8,671 nucleotides of DNA, taken from contig JABIVN010000607.1 of NCBI GenBank assembly GCA_018667205.1, forward strand, positions 1 through 8,671, in the 5' to 3' direction. Shown in pieces: positions 4,307 to 8,671 of this stretch. Origin of the DNA: Gammaproteobacteria bacterium. GTDB taxonomy: Bacteria > Pseudomonadota > Gammaproteobacteria > Pseudomonadales > Azotimanducaceae. Below the pieces are notes generated by a model, which ran no database searches, had not been told where the DNA came from, and saw only the letters and a program-made list of their open reading frames with translations. Every line of letters begins with the position of its first letter. The stretch's first letter is position 1. A program made the translations under genes and the position numbers.

Positions 4307-6414
4307 ATGAACTGACCATCGACTCATTCGCCAGCGATCTCGGCGTATATCTTGAGCCAGAACAAATAGACCAGGTCGTTAAGGCCTATCACTTCGCCGA
4401 TAATGCCCACAAGGGGCAGAAACGAAAATCCGGCGAACCCTACATAACCCATCCGCTAGCCGTTGCTAATATCCTCGCTGAAATGCACATGGACCACCAG
4501 TGTCTGATGGCTGCGTTGCTCCACGATGTCATAGAAGACACGAGCATTCCCAAACACACCCTGGGTCAGGAATTCGACCACGAGGTTGCTGAACTGGTCG
4601 ATGGTGTGAGCAAACTTAAGAGCATGTTCCATTCCAGGGCAGAAGCACAGGCCGAAAACTTCCAGAAGATGACGCTGGCGATGGCGAAGGACATCAGAGT
4701 AATCTTGGTAAAGCTCGCAGACCGCCTCCACAACATGCGGACGCTTGGGCACCTTGACGGAGACAGGCGGCGACGTATCGCCAAAGAGACGTTGGAAATC
4801 TACGCCCCTATTGCGCTGCGCCTTGGTATGAACAGCATTCGAATCGAATTCGAAGAACTGGGTTTCAAGGCGATGTATCCTCTGCGATCTAGCATGATCG
4901 AGAAAGCGGTCAGGAAAGCGAGGGGTAACCGTAAAGAAATCGTTACTAACATCCAGGAGTCAATAAGCAGCACCTTGGAAAGAGAGGGTGTCTCAGCGAA
5001 AGTGTTCGGCAGGGAAAAGCACCTCTACAGTATTTACGACAAGATGCGCAGCAAGCGGAAGTCATTCAACGAAATCATGGACGTTTTCGCGTTCCGCATC
5101 CTGGTCGATTCGGCAGACAACTGCTACCGCGCACTGGGTACAGTCCATAATTTGTACAAACCAGTCGCCGGACGCTTCAAGGACTATGTCGCTATTCCGA
5201 AAGCCAATGGATACCAGTCTCTGCATACAACGCTATTTGGTATGCACGGAATCCCGATCGAGATTCAAATCAGAACAAACGAGATGGAGACGCTTGCCAA
5301 CAATGGTATTGCCGGTCACTACCTCTACAAGACAAAGGATGGATCCACCAGTGGCTCGCACGAGCGAGCCCGTGAATGGATGAAGGATCTTCTGGAGTTA
5401 CAGCAGAGTGCAGGAAACTCCCTGGAATTCATCGAGAACGTTAAAATTGACCTGTTTCCAGATGAGGTCTACGTGTTTTCACCGGTAGGTGAGATCTTCG
5501 ATCTGCCACAGGGTGCAACACCCGTAGACTTTGCCTACGCACTGCACACCGATATTGGGAACAGCTGCGTCGCCTGCCGTATTGACCGAAGGCTGGCGCC
5601 CTTGTCGGCAACGCTAGAATCCGGCCAAACTGTAGAGATTATCCGCGCACCAGGGGCGCAGCCTAACCCTGCGTGGCTTGGATTCGTGGTGACCGGCAAG
5701 GCCAGGAGTAGTATCAGGCATACGCTTAAACAGCAGCAAAAAAATGAGTCAACGATACTGGGCCGGCGACTGATGGAACGTACCCTTGATCATCACGGGT
5801 TGACCGTTGACGATATTGACCAGGCAAAGCTTGAGACAGTGCTTAAGGAGCGAAAAATTGCCTCTCTTGACGACCTTTTGTCGGAGATAGGACTAGGAAA
5901 CCAGATGGCTAGTATTGTCGTTAAGCGCTTACTTGGCAATGTTAAGGAACTAGAGAACGCGGAGGAAGGCGGTCCACTGGCAATAAAGGGTACCGAGGGA
6001 CTGGTCGTCAGCTACGCCCGCTGCTGTCACCCGATCCCCGGGGATCCAATTATTGGACACGTTTCCGCAGGCAGAGGAATCGTCATTCATACGGATACCT
6101 GCAGGAATATGGTCGAACTCAGGCATAAGCCGGAGGAAATTATGGGCGTCCGATGGGAACCCAATGTCGCGCAGGAGTTCTCGGTAGAACTCAGAGTCCA
6201 GCTTGAGCACCAACGAGGCATCATCGCGGTAGTGGCATCAACTGTCACCGAGGCAAATGCCAATATCGAGCGAATCAACATGGTGGAAAAGGACGCGCAT
6301 CTTGGCATAGTGAATATGGTGATCAACGTACAGGACCGCATCCACCTTGCCAACGTGATTAAAAGGCTCAGAACAATTAAGGCTATCAATAGAATTGTAA
6401 GGGTAAGAAACTGA
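4294..6414 (+). CDS. spoT: Bifunctional (p)ppGpp synthetase/hydrolase SpoT (RSH family)
   Basis: SpoT hydrolyses (p)ppGpp and can synthesise it, setting the alarmone level during nutrient stress. The 706-residue protein has the complete RSH layout. The HD hydrolase has H53, H77, D78 and D143 in ITHPLA, LLHDVIEDT and LVKLADRLHNMR. The synthetase domain (about 240-345) has RFKD (294-297), the basic RXKD form of bifunctional enzymes rather than the acidic form of RelA, then GYQSLHT (306-312) and IEIQIRT (322-328). The TGS domain spans about 390-450, the conserved ARCCHPIPGD is at 575-584, and the ACT domain runs from about 630 to the end. The GTG at 4294 is the only plausible start, being followed directly by the family's N-terminal helix. 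Its GGGG ribosome-binding candidate (4280-4283) is distant and lies in a possible hairpin. The TGA overlaps the ridA ATG by one base. Confidence 0.97.
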   Translation: MLTPDELTIDSFASDLGVYLEPEQIDQVVKAYHFADNAHKGQKRKSGEPYITHPLAVANILAEMHMDHQCLMAALLHDVIEDTSIPKHTLGQEFDHEVAELVDGVSKLKSMFHSRAEAQAENFQKMTLAMAKDIRVILVKLADRLHNMRTLGHLDGDRRRRIAKETLEIYAPIALRLGMNSIRIEFEELGFKAMYPLRSSMIEKAVRKARGNRKEIVTNIQESISSTLEREGVSAKVFGREKHLYSIYDKMRSKRKSFNEIMDVFAFRILVDSADNCYRALGTVHNLYKPVAGRFKDYVAIPKANGYQSLHTTLFGMHGIPIEIQIRTNEMETLANNGIAGHYLYKTKDGSTSGSHERAREWMKDLLELQQSAGNSLEFIENVKIDLFPDEVYVFSPVGEIFDLPQGATPVDFAYALHTDIGNSCVACRIDRRLAPLSATLESGQTVEIIRAPGAQPNPAWLGFVVTGKARSSIRHTLKQQQKNESTILGRRLMERTLDHHGLTVDDIDQAKLETVLKERKIASLDDLLSEIGLGNQMASIVVKRLLGNVKELENAEEGGPLAIKGTEGLVVSYARCCHPIPGDPIIGHVSAGRGIVIHTDTCRNMVELRHKPEEIMGVRWEPNVAQEFSVELRVQLEHQRGIIAVVASTVTEANANIERINMVEKDAHLGIVNMVINVQDRIHLANVIKRLRTIKAINRIVRVRN

Positions 6415-6794
6415 TGAAAAAAGCGATTAGCACCAAAAATGCGCCCGCCGCTATTGGTACTTATTCCCAAGCGATACAACATGATGGGCTACTTTACGTT
6501 AGCGGCCAGATCCCACTCGTTCCAACCACGATGGAACTCGTTAGCCCCGATATTGAACAACAGATCAATCAGGTATTTGACAACCTTTCTGCGATCGCTG
6601 GCGCAGCGGGAACGACGCTTAACAACACGGTCAAATTTACGGTTTACCTCACTGATCTTGGTCATTTTCCCTGGGTTAACCAGGTGATGGCCCAGCGGTT
6701 AGTGCAGCCGTACCCTGCCCGCGTTGCCCTTGAAGTATCAGGTCTACCCAGATCAGCGCTCGTAGAGATCGATGCAATCATCTCGATTAGTTAG
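6414..6794 (+). CDS. ridA: RidA family reactive intermediate deaminase
   Basis: RidA proteins are cytosolic trimers that hydrolyse reactive enamine/imine intermediates, such as 2-aminoacrylate released by PLP enzymes, to ketoacids and ammonia. The 126-residue length is typical. Visible family elements are AIGTYSQAI (13-21), LYVSGQIPL (27-35), NTVKFTVYLTDL (71-82) and YPARVALEVSGLPRSALVEI (100-119). The arginine at 103 matches the active-site Arg of the family, and E118 lies in the usual VEID context. Its ATG shares a base with the spoT stop (TGATG), so it is probably translated by coupling; upstream AGGG is weak. The spoT-ridA pairing recurs in pseudomonad-like genomes as I recall, though no direct biochemical link is established. 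The precise substrate cannot be read from sequence. Confidence 0.93.
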   Translation: MKKAISTKNAPAAIGTYSQAIQHDGLLYVSGQIPLVPTTMELVSPDIEQQINQVFDNLSAIAGAAGTTLNNTVKFTVYLTDLGHFPWVNQVMAQRLVQPYPARVALEVSGLPRSALVEIDAIISIS

Positions 6795-6798
6795 GAGA
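6793..6798 (+). promoter_or_regulatory. Ribosome binding site of recG
   Basis: AGGAGA overlaps the ridA stop codon and lies seven bases before the recG ATG at 6806. It is one of the strongest Shine-Dalgarno sequences in the window and sets the recG start. Confidence 0.75.
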
Positions 6799-6805
6799 CC
6801 CGGTC

Positions 6806-8671
6806 ATGCCTGGCGACCTGGCAAACATTGATGTCACCAGCCTTAAAGGGGTTGGTCCAGCGCTGAGCGAAAAGTTGGCCAAGCTCGGCATCAAGACGGT
6901 TCAGGATATCCTGTTTCACTTACCCTCTAGATACGAAGATCGAACCCAGATAACGTCGATTGGCGCGAGTGTCCCAGGAGAATCCTATGTCTTGGAAGGC
7001 GAGATAGTTGCCTGTGAAGTTGCTTATGGCAGGCGAAGGAGCCTGCTCGCCTACCTTCAGGACAGCACAGGAAAGATTGGCCTGCGGTTCTATCACTTTT
7101 CAAGCGCCCAACACCAAAACTTAAAAACAGCCGGTGCCATTCGGTGTTTTGGAGAAGTGCGGGCAGGTGCGTCCGGCCTTGAGATTTATCACCCGGAGTA
7201 TTCACAGCTGAGCAACGCACCGGATATGGAGGAATCCCTAACCCCAGTCTATCCCACCACCGAAGGCATCAGTCAGACTCGATATCGGATGCTGGTCGCG
7301 CAGGTCCTAGATCGACTAGCACAAACCGCTATTGAAGAACTATTGCCGGACCGCTGGGATACGTCCCTTGGTGAGGCGATAACCTATCTGCACCATCCAC
7401 CACCGGATACTGACGTTGATCAGCTAATGGACGGCAAGCATCCATCGCAAATACGGCTGGCCTTCGAAGAACTGACCGCCCATCAGGTGAGTCTCCGAAT
7501 CGTCAGGGAAAGGATCCAAGAACTGCACGCGCCCGCGCTTGATTCACCTTCAAGCAGTTACGCTGAGGTCAAACAATCATTCGGATTTACGCTGACTGGC
7601 GCGCAGCAACGGGTCGCAGATGAGGTAGCGACGGACTTGATGAAGAATCGGCCGTCACTACGCCTGATTCAGGGAGATGTAGGCTCCGGTAAAACCGTCA
7701 TCGCCGCACTGGCGTCGGTACATGCTTTTGAGAACAATTTGCAAACCGCCCTAATGGCGCCAACGGAGCTTCTTGCAGAACAGCATTTCATCAACATGAC
7801 TAGCTGGCTGGCGCCACTGGGCATCAAAACCGCTTGGCTAACCGGCCGAGTGACAGGGAAGAAAAGAGTCGCGGAGCTCTCTAAAATCCTGAAGGGGGAC
7901 GCGGCCGTGATCATCGGCACACATGCCTTGTTCCAGAAAAATGTCATATTTAGAAATCTGGGGCTGGTCATTGTCGATGAACAGCACCGGTTTGGCGTAC
8001 ACCAGAGACTGGCATTGCGAGAAAAGGGCAGTGCTGGCGGTACATCACCCCATCAACTTGTCATGACAGCAACGCCAATACCAAGAACGCTTTCAATGAG
8101 TATTTATGCGGATATGGACGTGTCAGTGATCAACGAGTTGCCACCTGGGAGAACGCCTGTCACAACCACTGTGATGTCCGATGAGAAACGAGATTCGGTC
8201 ATCTCCCGGGTCGCGGATGCCTGTGCGGAAGGGCGTCAGATTTACTGGGTTTGCACTCTGATAGAAGAAAGTGAGGTATTACAGTGTCAGGCGGCCGAGG
8301 TGACAGAGAAAGAACTCGAAACGATGCTACCGGGCGTCCGGGTCGGACTAGTTCACGGCCGAATGGCATCAGCGGCTAAAATTGATGTCATGAACCAATT
8401 TAAATCGAGGCAACTGGACCTGTTGGTTGCGACAACGGTTATCGAAGTCGGCGTCGATGTACCCAATGCCAGCCTGATGGTGATCGAAAACTCGGAACGG
8501 CTTGGGTTAGCCCAGTTACACCAACTGAGAGGGCGCATTGGGCGAGGGACGATAGACTCTCACTGCGTACTTTTGTATCGAAAACCGCTTGGCAAGCTGA
8601 GTAAAGAACGCCTGGAGGTCATGAGGCAAAGCAATGACGGGTTTTTTATTGCGGAGCGGGATCTAGAAATC
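6806..8671 (+). CDS. recG: ATP-dependent DNA helicase RecG (3' end outside window)
   Basis: RecG is a monomeric superfamily 2 translocase that remodels branched DNA, regressing stalled forks and processing R-loops and recombination intermediates. I translated 622 uninterrupted codons from ATG 6806 to the window edge; E. coli RecG has 693 residues, so about 70 are missing. The N-terminal wedge region begins with SLKGVGPALSEKLAKLGI (12-29) and HLPSRYEDRTQI. Helicase motifs follow in order: Walker A GDVGSGKT (290-297), APTELL, the DEQH box in VDEQHRFGV (390-398), TATPIPRTL (421-429), TTVIEVGVDVPNA (543-555) and QLRGRIGRG (573-581). The last residues, NDGFFIAERDLEI, lead into the C-terminal TRG region, which is not visible. 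Only 11 bases separate it from ridA, so it is probably cotranscribed with spoT-ridA. Confidence 0.96.
   Translation, partial: MPGDLANIDVTSLKGVGPALSEKLAKLGIKTVQDILFHLPSRYEDRTQITSIGASVPGESYVLEGEIVACEVAYGRRRSLLAYLQDSTGKIGLRFYHFSSAQHQNLKTAGAIRCFGEVRAGASGLEIYHPEYSQLSNAPDMEESLTPVYPTTEGISQTRYRMLVAQVLDRLAQTAIEELLPDRWDTSLGEAITYLHHPPPDTDVDQLMDGKHPSQIRLAFEELTAHQVSLRIVRERIQELHAPALDSPSSSYAEVKQSFGFTLTGAQQRVADEVATDLMKNRPSLRLIQGDVGSGKTVIAALASVHAFENNLQTALMAPTELLAEQHFINMTSWLAPLGIKTAWLTGRVTGKKRVAELSKILKGDAAVIIGTHALFQKNVIFRNLGLVIVDEQHRFGVHQRLALREKGSAGGTSPHQLVMTATPIPRTLSMSIYADMDVSVINELPPGRTPVTTTVMSDEKRDSVISRVADACAEGRQIYWVCTLIEESEVLQCQAAEVTEKELETMLPGVRVGLVHGRMASAAKIDVMNQFKSRQLDLLVATTVIEVGVDVPNASLMVIENSERLGLAQLHQLRGRIGRGTIDSHCVLLYRKPLGKLSKERLEVMRQSNDGFFIAERDLEI

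Noticed and set aside
6806..8671. Possible frameshift or pseudogene in recG
   Set aside because: Codon-by-codon translation is open from the ATG to the window edge, with every helicase motif in order. It is only cut by the window.

Overview
This window is a chromosomal housekeeping segment of a gammaproteobacterium. Gene content and protein motifs support this: SlmA, intact RNase PH, YicC, omega, a SpoT-type RSH protein, RidA and RecG. The order (slmA convergent with rph-pyrE; yicC-gmk-rpoZ-spoT-ridA-recG divergent from rph) combines the enterobacterial slmA/pyrE/rph/yicC and gmk/rpoZ/spoT/recG neighbourhoods with the spoT-ridA adjacency I recall from Pseudomonas-like genomes. I cannot name the genus. 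Base composition looks balanced throughout, and I see no mobile element, tRNA, rRNA or CRISPR array.

Layout. Positions 2-427 hold the C-terminal part of slmA on the plus strand, cut by the left edge. Positions 428-860 are a 433-base gap between convergent genes. It holds a short GC-rich palindrome, six tandem 12-bp repeats with an invariant TTATA core, and a diverged direct duplication. On the minus strand, rph (2230-1517) and pyrE (1517-861) overlap by one base. A 63-bp divergent promoter region (2231-2293) separates rph from the plus-strand run yicC (2294-3142), gmk (3139-3807, 4-base overlap), rpoZ (3913-4197), spoT (4294-6414), ridA (6414-6794, 1-base overlap) and recG (6806 to beyond the right edge).

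How the genes fit together. pyrE makes the UMP precursor OMP, and RNase PH trims tRNA 3' ends. Gmk makes GDP, the precursor of GTP and hence of (p)ppGpp. SpoT makes and degrades (p)ppGpp. Omega forms part of one (p)ppGpp site on RNA polymerase. gmk-rpoZ-spoT is therefore a compact nucleotide and stringent-response module. YicC (endoribonuclease family), RidA (enamine/imine deaminase) and RecG (branched-DNA translocase) travel with it.

No gene here is new. The points most worth a second look are the 12-bp repeat array between slmA and pyrE (which also reads through a 42-codon open frame), mutually exclusive G-tract/C-tract pairings around the GTG start of spoT, overlapping divergent -10 boxes between rph and yicC, a one-base rph/pyrE overlap that leaves no room for an E. 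coli-style intercistronic pyrE attenuator, and a nine-adenine tract within a small repeat at the start of gmk.
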